Below, in pieces: positions 31,101 to 38,273 of a stretch of DNA of 64,000 nucleotides. The DNA is from Cognatishimia sp. F0-27. GTDB lineage: Bacteria > Pseudomonadota > Alphaproteobacteria > Rhodobacterales > Rhodobacteraceae. Position 1 is the stretch's first letter. The number at the start of each line of letters is the position of its first letter. The notes beneath the pieces are model-generated. The model was not told the origin of the DNA. It searched no databases and saw only the letters and a program-made list of their open reading frames with translations. The position numbers and the translations under genes were made by a program. The stretch is from the NCBI RefSeq assembly GCF_020667845.1, contig NZ_JAFMPQ010000003.1, positions 186,001 to 250,000 on the forward strand, given 5' to 3'.

Positions 31101-31357
31101 AGGAACCCGCGTCGGCACCTGCGCCCGCAGCCGAAGAGACACCCAAGCCCAAGCGCACGCGCCGCAAGGCTTCCGAGGTCATCGCTTCGGTGGTTGCCGC
31201 CGGGACCGACGTGCAGGTTGCCGAACCCGCGGTGGCCCCGGAGGTCTCAGAGCCGGAACCGGAAGCCGAGCCCGAGACCACCGCGCAAACCGCTGCGGAC
31301 GACGCGACCGATGACAGCAAACCCAAGAAACGGGGCTGGTGGTCTTTGGGCCGCTAG
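28184..31357 (+). CDS. rne: Ribonuclease E
   Basis: Endonuclease central to mRNA decay and rRNA/tRNA processing. About 1057 residues from MAKKMLIDATHAEETRVVVV (GTG at 28169 is an alternative). The S1 domain is split by an acidic, Ala/Glu/Asp-rich insert (about 85-305) and resumes at KYKIQEVVKVRQILLVQVVK. Catalytic Asp residues sit in LVAIDVNSGR and LIVIDFIDMDERKN; the zinc link is CSACHGTG. Beyond about 730 is a disordered scaffold with basic clusters (KKKRRRRRRRGKSRDE, KRRTRTRTRKPK, KKPRRSRSRKPAK), ending KKRGWWSLGR. The insert and tail are typical of alphaproteobacterial RNase E but long. A terminator follows 61 bp after the stop. Confidence 0.96.
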   Translation: MAKKMLIDATHAEETRVVVVDGNKVEEFDFESENKRQLAGNIYLAKVTRVEPSLQAAFVDYGGNRHGFLAFSEIHPDYYQIPIADRQALMAEEEALAKAAAEEDEQPKRTSRSRSRRRAPKAETTNAKDAVATAEPETEISGMETIDLSEDDTGLSDEGSSPMERVAETPVEEPQDDQADDARTETASDATDVAETETGAAEAETSASEAAPAQADGAQEDDASTADAESADHTAEQSADTAEEAGGDSDDADSDESADDDDAEPARRPRRGRRGKAEAVERDESIESVADDDAEEDIRPPRKQRARKYKIQEVVKVRQILLVQVVKEERGNKGAALTTYLSLAGRYCVLMPNTARGGGISRKITSATDRSKLKAIASEIDVPKGAGLIIRTAGAKRTKTEIKRDYEYLQRLWEQIRELTLKSIAPAKIYEEGDLIKRSIRDLYNREIDEVLVEGERGYRIAKDFMKMIMPSHAKNVQNYTDPLPLFARYQVESYLGGMFNPTVQLKSGGYIVIGVTEALVAIDVNSGRATKEGSIEETALKTNLEAAEEVARQLRLRDLAGLIVIDFIDMDERKNNAAVEKRIKDKLKTDRARIQVGRISGFGLMEMSRQRLRPGMIEATTQPCSACHGTGLIRSDDNMALQVLRQIEEEGTRRRSREVLVKCPVSIANYLMNQKREHVAQIEARYGMAVRIEGDPHLVAPDFSMEKFKTATRPVPEAAPVVSVDTSLMDQVDEDAAAEAASEDIEVEAAQPAEEAPAPIADDEEKPKKKRRRRRRRGKSRDENGEARDDQDGSETSSDAKTEAAETPPADASEPETDGVAPVAEVAEPVTDQADSVSEDAQADAAGTEEKPKPKRRTRTRTRKPKAEAAPDGDAAEAVAEPADATPDAAPAADAKDAAAAADAKDDAPAESDEEAPKKPRRSRSRKPAKPDAAAVDEPATPEPAAQAEPAAPAEAKAPEEPSVETVEQPAEEPASAPAPAAEETPKPKRTRRKASEVIASVVAAGTDVQVAEPAVAPEVSEPEPEAEPETTAQTAADDATDDSKPKKRGWWSLGR

Positions 31358-31417
31358 AGCTGTCACGCCTGTGCGAATATGTGCCGCGCTTGCGGCGTGG
31401 TACGCCACATTTGAAGG

Positions 31418-31446
31418 CCGCTCCGGGAAATCCGGGGCGGCTTTTG
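31418..31446 (+). terminator. Intrinsic terminator of rne
   Basis: Hairpin GCCGCTCCGG-GAAAT-CCGGGGCGGC (one G-T pair) followed by TTTT, 61 bp after the rne stop. Confidence 0.85.
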
Positions 31447-31503
31447 ATTTGACGCGTGGGGGAAGGGCCGGGACGCGCCCCGATGGGCTTTGCCCGTGCA
31501 GGC

Positions 31504-31731
31504 TCAGCCTTTGCGGATCACCCAATGCATGACCGCACCGTCCTCGCGCGTGTCTTCGAGCACGTGCCCGGCTTCGTTGCAGAAATGCGGCACATCCACC
31601 ACGGCGGCGGGATCGTCCGTGCTCAGATGCAGCCGGTCGCCGCTTGACAGCGTGCCAAGCCGCTTGCGGGCCTTGAGAACGGGAAGCGGGCAGAGCAGCC
31701 CTGTTGCGTCGAGCGTGTTCGTATCAGTCAT
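31504..31731 (-). CDS. tusA: TusA/SirA-family sulfur carrier protein
   Basis: 75 residues. The CPxP signature LLCPLPVLKARKRL carries the active Cys14, which takes a persulfide from a cysteine desulfurase and hands it on for tRNA thiolation or sulfur metabolism. Family length is normal. Divergent from ccdA, with 92 bp between the starts. A link to the IscS-like desulfurase at 62247 is possible but not shown. Confidence 0.88.
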   Translation of the reverse strand: MTDTNTLDATGLLCPLPVLKARKRLGTLSSGDRLHLSTDDPAAVVDVPHFCNEAGHVLEDTREDGAVMHWVIRKG

Positions 31732-31823
31732 GCCCTTGATCTAGGCGTCCGGCGTGGCAAGGTCCACAAAGATGTGACGGCATGTCAGGTGACGTGCTGC
31801 CCCGGATGGCATAGGGGAGGGGC

Positions 31824-32576
31824 ATGTTTGGAATCGAGATCATCGACGCGTCGCTTTTGCCCGCCATGTTCGTGGCGCTCTTGGCCGGATTCATTTCCTT
31901 CCTCAGCCCCTGCGTGCTGCCGATCGTTCCGCCCTATCTGGCCTATATGTCCGGCATGAGCGTGACCGACATGCAGTCCGACGGGCAGGCGCGCGGCCGT
32001 GTCACGCTCGCGGCGCTGTTCTTTGTGCTGGGCTTGTCGACGGTGTTTGTCCTTCTGGGGTTCACGGCCTCTTGGCTGGGCATGTTCTTTTTGCAGAACC
32101 AGGTGCTTCTCGCGCGCATATCCGGTGTGGTTGTCATCGTGTTCGGTCTGCATTTCCTCGGGATCATCCGCATTCCCTTCCTCGATCGCGAGGCCCGTAT
32201 GGATGCTGGCGATGCGGGGGGATCGGCATTCGGAGCCTATATTCTCGGGCTTGCCTTTGCCTTTGGCTGGACACCGTGCATCGGGCCGCAACTGGGCGCG
32301 ATCCTGTCGCTTGCGGCCACGGAGGCCTCCGTTGCACGAGGCACCACGCTTCTGGCCGTCTATGCGGCCGGGCTGGGTATCCCGTTTCTTCTGGCGGCAA
32401 TGTTCCTCAGCCGGGCGATGGGGGTGATGAACCGGATCAAGCGGCACATGGTCCTGATCGAACGGATCATGGGCATCCTTCTGGTGGCCGTGGGGTTGGC
32501 GCTGGTGACGGGCGCGTTTTCGGCTTTTGCCTTCTGGCTTCTGGAGACATTCCCCGCGCTCGGCATGCTGGGGTGA
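31824..32576 (+). CDS. ccdA: CcdA/DsbD-like thiol-disulfide transmembrane protein
   Basis: 250 residues, six helices. Carries the paired redox Cys motifs SFLSPCVLPIVPPYLAYMSG (Cys about 30) and FGWTPCIGPQLGAILSLAA (Cys about 152), typical of CcdA, which moves electrons from cytoplasmic thioredoxin to periplasmic thiols for cytochrome c maturation. No cytochrome c genes adjoin. Confidence 0.92.
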   Translation: MFGIEIIDASLLPAMFVALLAGFISFLSPCVLPIVPPYLAYMSGMSVTDMQSDGQARGRVTLAALFFVLGLSTVFVLLGFTASWLGMFFLQNQVLLARISGVVVIVFGLHFLGIIRIPFLDREARMDAGDAGGSAFGAYILGLAFAFGWTPCIGPQLGAILSLAATEASVARGTTLLAVYAAGLGIPFLLAAMFLSRAMGVMNRIKRHMVLIERIMGILLVAVGLALVTGAFSAFAFWLLETFPALGMLG

Positions 32577-32731
32577 CAATGCGGGACGGGCCGCGAGCTG
32601 CGTCATGTGTCGCCGCGAGGGCGGACAGTCGCGCGTAGAAAGAGCCTTCCGTTAACCATTTGACATGAACTGGTCGGCCATAGTGTTGCCGGATTGGTCC
32701 TGTATGCGGGGTCATCCATCACGAGGGCGCG

Positions 32732-33988
32732 ATGATCCAGAACGGACAGGCACAGGCTGACGTGACACGCCGACGGGTGTTTTACATACCCGGCTATGAC
32801 CCTTTGCCGCCGCGCCGTTACCGCGAACTCTATCGCCGCGAGGGCGCGGAGCAGGCAAGGCTTTCCGGATACGAGATCGCCATCGCCGCCCATCCGGAAG
32901 CGGAGAATTTCGGCTGGCGGGTCGCGACCCGCATCGACGGGCGCGTGACCAAAAGCGATATCGAGGTGCTCGTCTGGTCCGATATTGTGCGTCAGTCAAT
33001 GTCCGCAACCATCCCCGGAACCTACTGGCAATTGCTCCGCACCTCTTGGGAATACCTGTCATCTGGCACGCTCAAACGCCTTGTCCAGATGCGCAAGGGG
33101 CCGGTGATTGCCGCCCTCTACCCGATCGTGATGCTACTGGCGCAGCTGGTCGTCGCGCTGCTTGCAGGCTGGGGCGTCTTCGCTGCCATCGGCATGACGG
33201 CGCAGGCCGTGTCTTCCGCCCCATGGGTGCTTTGGCCGGCCACGGCGCTGGGGCTGGCCGCATGGGCCGGGGTCAGCACCGCTTTGTTGCGATGGTTCAA
33301 GGCGCAGGATGGCCGGGTCTATGCCTATTACCTGATGCATGACTATGCCTTCACGGCGCAAACGCGCGGCGCCTATCCGCCGGCTTTGGAAGCCCGCATG
33401 GCGCGATTCCGGGATCTCATCGCCAATGCCATGCATGACGGCGTCGACGAAATCCTCGTCATCGGCCACTCGTCGGGCGCGCATATTGCGGTTTCGGTGC
33501 TGGCTGATCTTGTCCGGTCCGGCAAAATGCCAGCCCGCGGCCCGCGGCTGGCGTTCCTGAGCCTCGGACAGGTGGTGCCAATGGCGTCTTTCCTGCGCGA
33601 TGCAAAACGGCTGCGGGCAGATCTGCGCTTCCTGTCCGCGTCCCGGCGGCTCACCTGGGTCGATGTGACCGCGCCGGGGGACGGCGCGTGTTTTGCGCTT
33701 TGTGACCCCGTTTCCGTGTCGGGGGTGGCGCCGGCGGAGAAGCGGTGGCCCTTGGTCTTTTCGGCGCAGTTTTCCCGATCTCTGAGCGAGGAACGCCTTG
33801 CCTCTCTGCGGTGGCGCTTCTTTCGGCGGCATTTCCAGTATCTCTGTGCCTTCGACAGGCCTCTCGACTATGACTATTTCCAGATCACGGCAGGGCCGTT
33901 TTCGCTGGCCGCGCGCTATGCGGACCGTCCGCAATCCATGAGCCGGATCGACATCCCGGTGTCGAAATACACCTCGATCGCCGCATGA
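32732..33988 (+). CDS. Membrane-associated alpha/beta-hydrolase-like protein, coupled to a P450
   Basis: 418 residues. N-terminal VFYIPGYDPLPPRRYRELYR, two hydrophobic segments (about 130-165 and 168-188), then nucleophile-elbow motif LVIGHSSGAHIAVSVLADL (Ser near 250). A catalytic Asp and His cannot be placed with certainty, so lipase/esterase activity is probable rather than shown. Its ATGA stop overlaps the start of the P450 gene, so the two products are made together. Upstream, GTTAACCAT (32651-32659) resembles a CtrA half site and TTGACA (32660) a -35 box; both are weak calls. Confidence 0.75.
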   Translation: MIQNGQAQADVTRRRVFYIPGYDPLPPRRYRELYRREGAEQARLSGYEIAIAAHPEAENFGWRVATRIDGRVTKSDIEVLVWSDIVRQSMSATIPGTYWQLLRTSWEYLSSGTLKRLVQMRKGPVIAALYPIVMLLAQLVVALLAGWGVFAAIGMTAQAVSSAPWVLWPATALGLAAWAGVSTALLRWFKAQDGRVYAYYLMHDYAFTAQTRGAYPPALEARMARFRDLIANAMHDGVDEILVIGHSSGAHIAVSVLADLVRSGKMPARGPRLAFLSLGQVVPMASFLRDAKRLRADLRFLSASRRLTWVDVTAPGDGACFALCDPVSVSGVAPAEKRWPLVFSAQFSRSLSEERLASLRWRFFRRHFQYLCAFDRPLDYDYFQITAGPFSLAARYADRPQSMSRIDIPVSKYTSIAA

Positions 33989-35346
33989 CCGAACCCGCCT
34001 TGCCGCCGAAACCCGTCGCACGGCCCGACCGCGTGTCGCTCTGGCGCTATGGGCGGCTGTTTCGCAAGGACATCCTCTCGGCGCAGCCCGCGCGGCTCTA
34101 CAGGGCCTGGATGGCGGAGTTTCGCACGCCCTTCTTTCGGTCTTTCCTCGTCAATCAGCCAGAGCTGGTGTCGGAGGTGCTCAAGGCCCGTCCGATGGAT
34201 TTTCCCAAATCCGACCGGATAAGCGAGGGTCTCCGCCCGTTGCTGGGCGGCTCCGTCTTTGTGAGCAACGGCGCGGACTGGGAGCGGCAAAGGCGCATCA
34301 TTGATCCGGCCTTCTCGGGCGGTCGCTTGCAGCAATGCTGGCCGCACCTGACGGCCGCGGCGGACGCGGCCGCGGCGCGCCTCGCCGGGCTCGACGGGCA
34401 ATCCGTCGAGATCGAGGAAATCACCAGCCACGCCGCGGCTGACGTGATTTTCCGGGTCCTGTTTTCCATTCCCATCGAACATGCCGCCGCCGCCAAGGTC
34501 TTCCGCGCCTTTCAGTCCTATCAGCGTAGCCAGCCGATCCTGAACCTGGCCGCCTTCTTGCCGTTGCCGCGCTGGGTGCCGCGTGGCTTTTCGCGTCGCA
34601 CGCGCCGGACGGCGCGCGAGATCCGCGCATTGATTGCCGCCATGGTGGACAAGCGCCGCGCCGAGATTGCCGAGGGCAAGGCGCCGGACGATCTTGCCAC
34701 CAAGATCATGACCACGCCGGACCCCGAAACCGGGCGCTGCTTCACGCCCGAAGAGATGGTTGACCAGGTCGCCATCTTCTTTCTGGCGGGGCACGAAACC
34801 TCTGCCTCGGCGCTCGCCTGGGCGCTGTATTTGCTGGCCAGTGAGCCGACGTGGCAGGCGCGTCTTGTCGACGAGGCCCGCGATGTGCCGTTGGACAGGC
34901 TGTCTGCGCTCTCGCACCTGTCGCTGACGCGGGATGTGTTCCGCGAGACGTTGCGGCTCTATCCGCCGGTTCCGATGATGGTGCGCGAAGCCCGCGCGCC
35001 GGAGCGGTTTCGACAGCGGGTCGTCCCGAAAGGGGCGCAGATCGTGCTCAGCCCCTGGCATCTGCACCGGCATGAACTTCTGTGGGATGCCCCCGACGCT
35101 TTTGACCCGGGCCGCTGGCAAACGGAGGCCGCGGCCAACTCTGCCCGCAACGCCTATTTGCCGTTCTCGGCGGGGCGCCGCGTTTGCAGCGGCGCGGGCT
35201 TTGCCATGGCCGAAGGGGTGCTTCTGCTGGCGCGAATCCTGCAAGCCGTCCGCGTCGCGCCGGTGGCGGGGCGCGTGCCGGTGCCGGAGGCGCATCTCAC
35301 TGTCCGGGCGCGCGACGGCATCTGGCTCACCGTGTCGCGCCGTTAG
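33985..35346 (+). CDS. Cytochrome P450
   Basis: 453 residues with all hallmarks: I-helix FFLAGHETSASAL (AGHET at 268-272), ExxR as ETLR (321-324), PPVPMMVREAR, heme loop FSAGRRVCSGAGFAM with Cys401. No membrane anchor, so a soluble class I enzyme is likely, needing a ferredoxin and reductase from elsewhere (none adjacent). The substrate is unknown; the coupled hydrolase suggests a fatty-acyl or other hydrophobic ester substrate. Start codon overlaps the hydrolase stop by 4 bp. Confidence 0.93.
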   Translation: MTEPALPPKPVARPDRVSLWRYGRLFRKDILSAQPARLYRAWMAEFRTPFFRSFLVNQPELVSEVLKARPMDFPKSDRISEGLRPLLGGSVFVSNGADWERQRRIIDPAFSGGRLQQCWPHLTAAADAAAARLAGLDGQSVEIEEITSHAAADVIFRVLFSIPIEHAAAAKVFRAFQSYQRSQPILNLAAFLPLPRWVPRGFSRRTRRTAREIRALIAAMVDKRRAEIAEGKAPDDLATKIMTTPDPETGRCFTPEEMVDQVAIFFLAGHETSASALAWALYLLASEPTWQARLVDEARDVPLDRLSALSHLSLTRDVFRETLRLYPPVPMMVREARAPERFRQRVVPKGAQIVLSPWHLHRHELLWDAPDAFDPGRWQTEAAANSARNAYLPFSAGRRVCSGAGFAMAEGVLLLARILQAVRVAPVAGRVPVPEAHLTVRARDGIWLTVSRR

Positions 35347-35498
35347 CGCCCCCAGCCGCAAGAACGGGGCTAGCGCGCGGAAACGCCGCCCAAAGTCCAA
35401 AAAGTTTAGCGTTAACAATGGATTTGCCCTCTGTCCCGGCAAAGGCACATGGTCTATGCAGAGCGCACGAGGATCACCCATCGAGGAGCTGGAACAGC

Positions 35499-36395
35499 AT
35501 GGCAAGCGACGCATTTCAATCGATGAGCAATCAGATGGAAACCGGCGCGGGCTTCATTGCAGCGCTCGACCAGTCTGGCGGCTCCACCCCGAAGGCTCTG
35601 CGGCTCTACGGTGTCGAGGAAGATGCCTATGATGGCGACGAAGCGATGTTCGCAGAGATCCACAAGATGCGCGCGCGGATCATCACCGCGCCGGATTTCA
35701 CCTCCGAGAAGGTGATCGGGGCGATCCTGTTCGAACGCACTATGCGGGGCGAGATCGACGGCAAACCGGTGGCGCGGCTCCTGTGGGAAGATCGTGGCAT
35801 CGTGCCCTTTCTCAAGATCGACAAGGGTCTCGAAGACAAAGCCGATGGCGCGCAGATCATGAAGCCGATGCCCGGCCTTGAGGCGCTTCTTGCCGAGGCC
35901 AAAGACTTCGGTGTGTTCGGCACCAAGGCACGGTCGGTGATCCACGAGGCCAACGCCGCCGGCATCCGCGCGGTGGTGTCGCAGCAGTTCGACGTGGCGC
36001 GCACGGTCTGTGCCGCGGGACTTGTGCCGATCATCGAGCCGGAAGTGGATATCCATTCCGCGTCGAAGGGAGAGGCCGAGGAGATCCTCAAGGCGGAAAT
36101 TCTCGCCCATCTCGATCAGCTTAAGGACGATGAAACCGTGATGCTGAAGCTCACGATCCCCAATACCGACGGGCTGTACGACGCGGTTGCGGATCATCCG
36201 CGTGTGCTTCGCGTGGTCGCGCTCTCGGGCGGCTACAGCACCGAAGAGGCCTGCACGCGCCTCGCGCGCCAGCCCAAGATGATTGCCTCGTTCAGCCGCG
36301 CGCTCACCGAAGGCCTAGCGAAACAGCAATCGGACGACGCGTTCAACGCCGCACTGGGCAGCAATATCGACAAGATCTACAACGCCTCGCTCTGA
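35499..36395 (+). CDS. Class I fructose-bisphosphate aldolase
   Basis: 298 residues, the short bacterial class I type: N-terminal QMETGAGFIAALDQSGGSTPKAL, LFERTMRGEIDGKPVARLLW, VPFLKIDKGL, PIIEPEVDIHS, VMLKLTIPN (Schiff-base Lys) and ALSGGYSTEEAC. Cleaves or forms fructose 1,6-bisphosphate in glycolysis/gluconeogenesis. Start at 35499 matches the conserved N-terminus; in-frame codons further upstream are not coding-like. Followed by a clear terminator, so a monocistronic gene. Confidence 0.94.
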   Translation: MASDAFQSMSNQMETGAGFIAALDQSGGSTPKALRLYGVEEDAYDGDEAMFAEIHKMRARIITAPDFTSEKVIGAILFERTMRGEIDGKPVARLLWEDRGIVPFLKIDKGLEDKADGAQIMKPMPGLEALLAEAKDFGVFGTKARSVIHEANAAGIRAVVSQQFDVARTVCAAGLVPIIEPEVDIHSASKGEAEEILKAEILAHLDQLKDDETVMLKLTIPNTDGLYDAVADHPRVLRVVALSGGYSTEEACTRLARQPKMIASFSRALTEGLAKQQSDDAFNAALGSNIDKIYNASL

Positions 36396-36421
36396 TCCTT
36401 GCGCATCCACACCGACCGATG

Positions 36422-36453
36422 ACAGGCCGGGCCGCCACGCCCGGCCTGTTTTC
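36422..36453 (+). terminator. Intrinsic terminator of the aldolase gene
   Basis: Perfect 11-bp hairpin ACAGGCCGGGC-CGCCAC-GCCCGGCCTGT followed by TTTC, 26 bp after the aldolase stop. Confidence 0.88.
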
Positions 36454-36558
36454 TTGCGCGGCCAAGGCGCCCGCGCCGGCGCAAGCCGGGGCTTCGGAAA
36501 TCCCGGCCGCTGCACAAGCCCGGTTTGCATGACGCGCCGGATCTGCTAGAGCTTTTGG

Positions 36559-36649
36559 CATGAGACCGAGACACACGACGATTTGCTGTATTCCCTGCTG
36601 AACCGGGTCGGACCGCTCCGACCCTGATCTGGCGGGTGGTCATCTCATG
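36559..36649 (+). promoter_or_regulatory. Candidate cysteine-responsive attenuator of cysS
   Basis: Two pairings: a perfect 8-bp hairpin GGGTCGGA-CCGC-TCCGACCC at 36605-36624, and a long-range CATGAGA (36559-36565) with TCTCATG (36643-36649) that would close the leader and cover its start codon. ACCC (36621-36624) could pair instead with GGGT (36634-36637), a possible alternative fold. A U-run does not follow, so control could be translational, Rho-linked or by anti-structure rather than a classic terminator. Confidence 0.5.
36560..36601 (+). CDS. Cysteine-rich leader peptide (MRPRHTTICCIPC) upstream of cysS
   Basis: A 13-codon ORF, ATG to TGA, encoding MRPRHTTICCIPC; codons 9, 10 and 13 are Cys (TGC, TGT, TGC). 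Cys is rare in these proteins, so three in five codons is striking. It ends 105 bp before the cysteinyl-tRNA synthetase start and 3 bases before a strong hairpin. This is the layout of a ribosome-mediated attenuator: scarce Cys-tRNA would stall the ribosome on these codons. A possible promoter (TTGCAT at 36525, TAGAGC at 36547) would place the start site almost at the ATG, so the peptide may be leaderless or nearly so. Function is inference. Confidence 0.65.
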   Translation: MRPRHTTICCIPC

Positions 36650-36706
36650 TTTCCAAACCGAGACGAAGTTGCTACTCCCGCCGCGTTGCCATTCTGAGGA
36701 CCGGCC

Positions 36707-38158
36707 ATGGATATCGCGCTTACCAACAGTCTGACCCGCCGCAAGGAGGCCTTTGCGCCCATCGACCCGGAGAGCATCCGGCTCTATCTCTGCGGGCCGA
36801 CCGTTTACGATCGCGCGCATCTCGGCAATGCCCGGCCGGTTCTGGTGTTCGATGTTCTGGTGCGGTTGCTCCGCCATGTCTTTGGAGCGGACCATGTCAC
36901 CTATGTGCGCAATTTCACCGATGTCGATGACAAGATCAACGCAACCGCCCTGCAGCGGCAACAGGCCGGTGCGCCCGGCACGCTGGAAGCGTTGGTGCGG
37001 GAGCGTTCGGACGAAACCATCGCATGGTATCGCGCGGATATGGCTGCACTCGGCGCCCTGACGCCCGATCACGAACCGCGCGCGACCGAATATATCGCAC
37101 AGATGGTCACGATGATCGAAACGCTGGTCGCCGACGGGTTTGCCTATGCCAAGGAGGGGCATGTGCTTTTCCGCGTGCGGGAATTCTCGCGCTATGGCGC
37201 GCTGTCCGGGCGGTCCGTCGATGACATGATCGCGGGCGCGCGGGTCGAGGTTGCTCCGTTCAAGGAAGACCCGATGGATTTTGTGCTCTGGAAGCCGTCG
37301 GACGACGCGTTGCCGGGATGGGAGAGCCCTTGGGGCCGGGGGCGCCCCGGCTGGCATATCGAATGCTCCGCAATGGCCAAGGCCCTGCTCGGTCCGGAGT
37401 TCGATATTCATGGCGGTGGCAACGACTTGATGTTCCCGCATCATGAAAACGAGATTGCCCAGAGTTGCTGCGCCAATGGCACGCAAGCCATGGCACGGGT
37501 CTGGCTGCACAACGAGATGCTTCAGGTCGAGGGCAAGAAGATGTCCAAGTCGCTGGGCAATTTCTTTACCGTGCGCGACCTGCTGGATCAGGGGATACCG
37601 GGCGAAGTGATCCGTTTCGTTATGCTGTCGACGCATTACCGCAAGCCGATGGACTGGACCGCCGAAAAGGCGCGCGACGCGCAAGCCACGCTCACGCGGT
37701 GGAAAGCGCTCACATCGGCGATCCCGGGCGATGCCGCAAGCACGGTTGCAGGCGAACCCGTGCCACAACCGATCCTTGCGGCACTGGCCAATGACCTCAA
37801 CACTCACCTTGCCTTTGCCGAGATGCAGAAGCTCGCAAAGCCCGCGCGCCATGACGAGCGGGCGAAAGTGCAATTGGCACGCGCCATGGCGTTCATGGGG
37901 TTCGACTGGCAAACACCGTGGGAGCCGGCGCAAGGCCAGACACCGGATGGCTCCGCAGGTTCCGCGGATCTGGCAAGGTTCGAGACCGCGTTGGCCGAGG
38001 CGCGCGATCTGGCGATGCGGACCAAGGATTTCTCGTGTGTTGACCGGCTCAAGACAGCGCTTGTGGCCGCAGGGGTCGAGGTTCGCATGTCGAAAGAGGG
38101 TGTTGAGTTGGTCCCCGGTCCCGATTTCGACGCGCAGGCTTTGGAGGCGTTGCGATGA
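36707..38158 (+). CDS. cysS: Cysteinyl-tRNA synthetase
   Basis: Class I synthetase charging tRNA-Cys. 483 residues: [19 protein letters not shown] (HIGH motif as HLGN, with the zinc Cys), zinc ligands in WHIECSAMA and [23 protein letters not shown] (KMSKS), and the C-terminal helical domain. Normal length. It has its own leader with Cys codons. The next gene, cimA, is 115 bp away with a palindromic repeat between them. Confidence 0.97.
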   Translation: MDIALTNSLTRRKEAFAPIDPESIRLYLCGPTVYDRAHLGNARPVLVFDVLVRLLRHVFGADHVTYVRNFTDVDDKINATALQRQQAGAPGTLEALVRERSDETIAWYRADMAALGALTPDHEPRATEYIAQMVTMIETLVADGFAYAKEGHVLFRVREFSRYGALSGRSVDDMIAGARVEVAPFKEDPMDFVLWKPSDDALPGWESPWGRGRPGWHIECSAMAKALLGPEFDIHGGGNDLMFPHHENEIAQSCCANGTQAMARVWLHNEMLQVEGKKMSKSLGNFFTVRDLLDQGIPGEVIRFVMLSTHYRKPMDWTAEKARDAQATLTRWKALTSAIPGDAASTVAGEPVPQPILAALANDLNTHLAFAEMQKLAKPARHDERAKVQLARAMAFMGFDWQTPWEPAQGQTPDGSAGSADLARFETALAEARDLAMRTKDFSCVDRLKTALVAAGVEVRMSKEGVELVPGPDFDAQALEALR

Positions 38159-38175
38159 ACGACATATGTGGCACG

Positions 38176-38225
38176 CTGGGGGCGCTGCCCCCAGACCCCC
38201 GGGATATTTCAGGCCCAAAGAAGCT
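38176..38225 (+). repeat. Intergenic palindromic repeat, short form, copy 4
   Basis: GGGGGCGCTGCCCCC hairpin, AGA, CCCCCGGGATATTTCAGGC, CCAAAGAAG. It lacks the GTCGCAGC...GCTGCGAC hairpin of the long form. It sits between cysS and cimA, which are otherwise close and in the same direction. Confidence 0.75.
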
Positions 38226-38273
38226 CAAAAGCGCGCCGCAAGTCGCGACCCTTGGCGGTGATCGGAGGCCAGA

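Noticed and set aside
36540-36706. cysS leader as a T-box riboswitch
   Set aside because: No T-box sequence or specifier-loop architecture; T-boxes are essentially absent from alphaproteobacteria. The Cys-codon ORF explains the region better.
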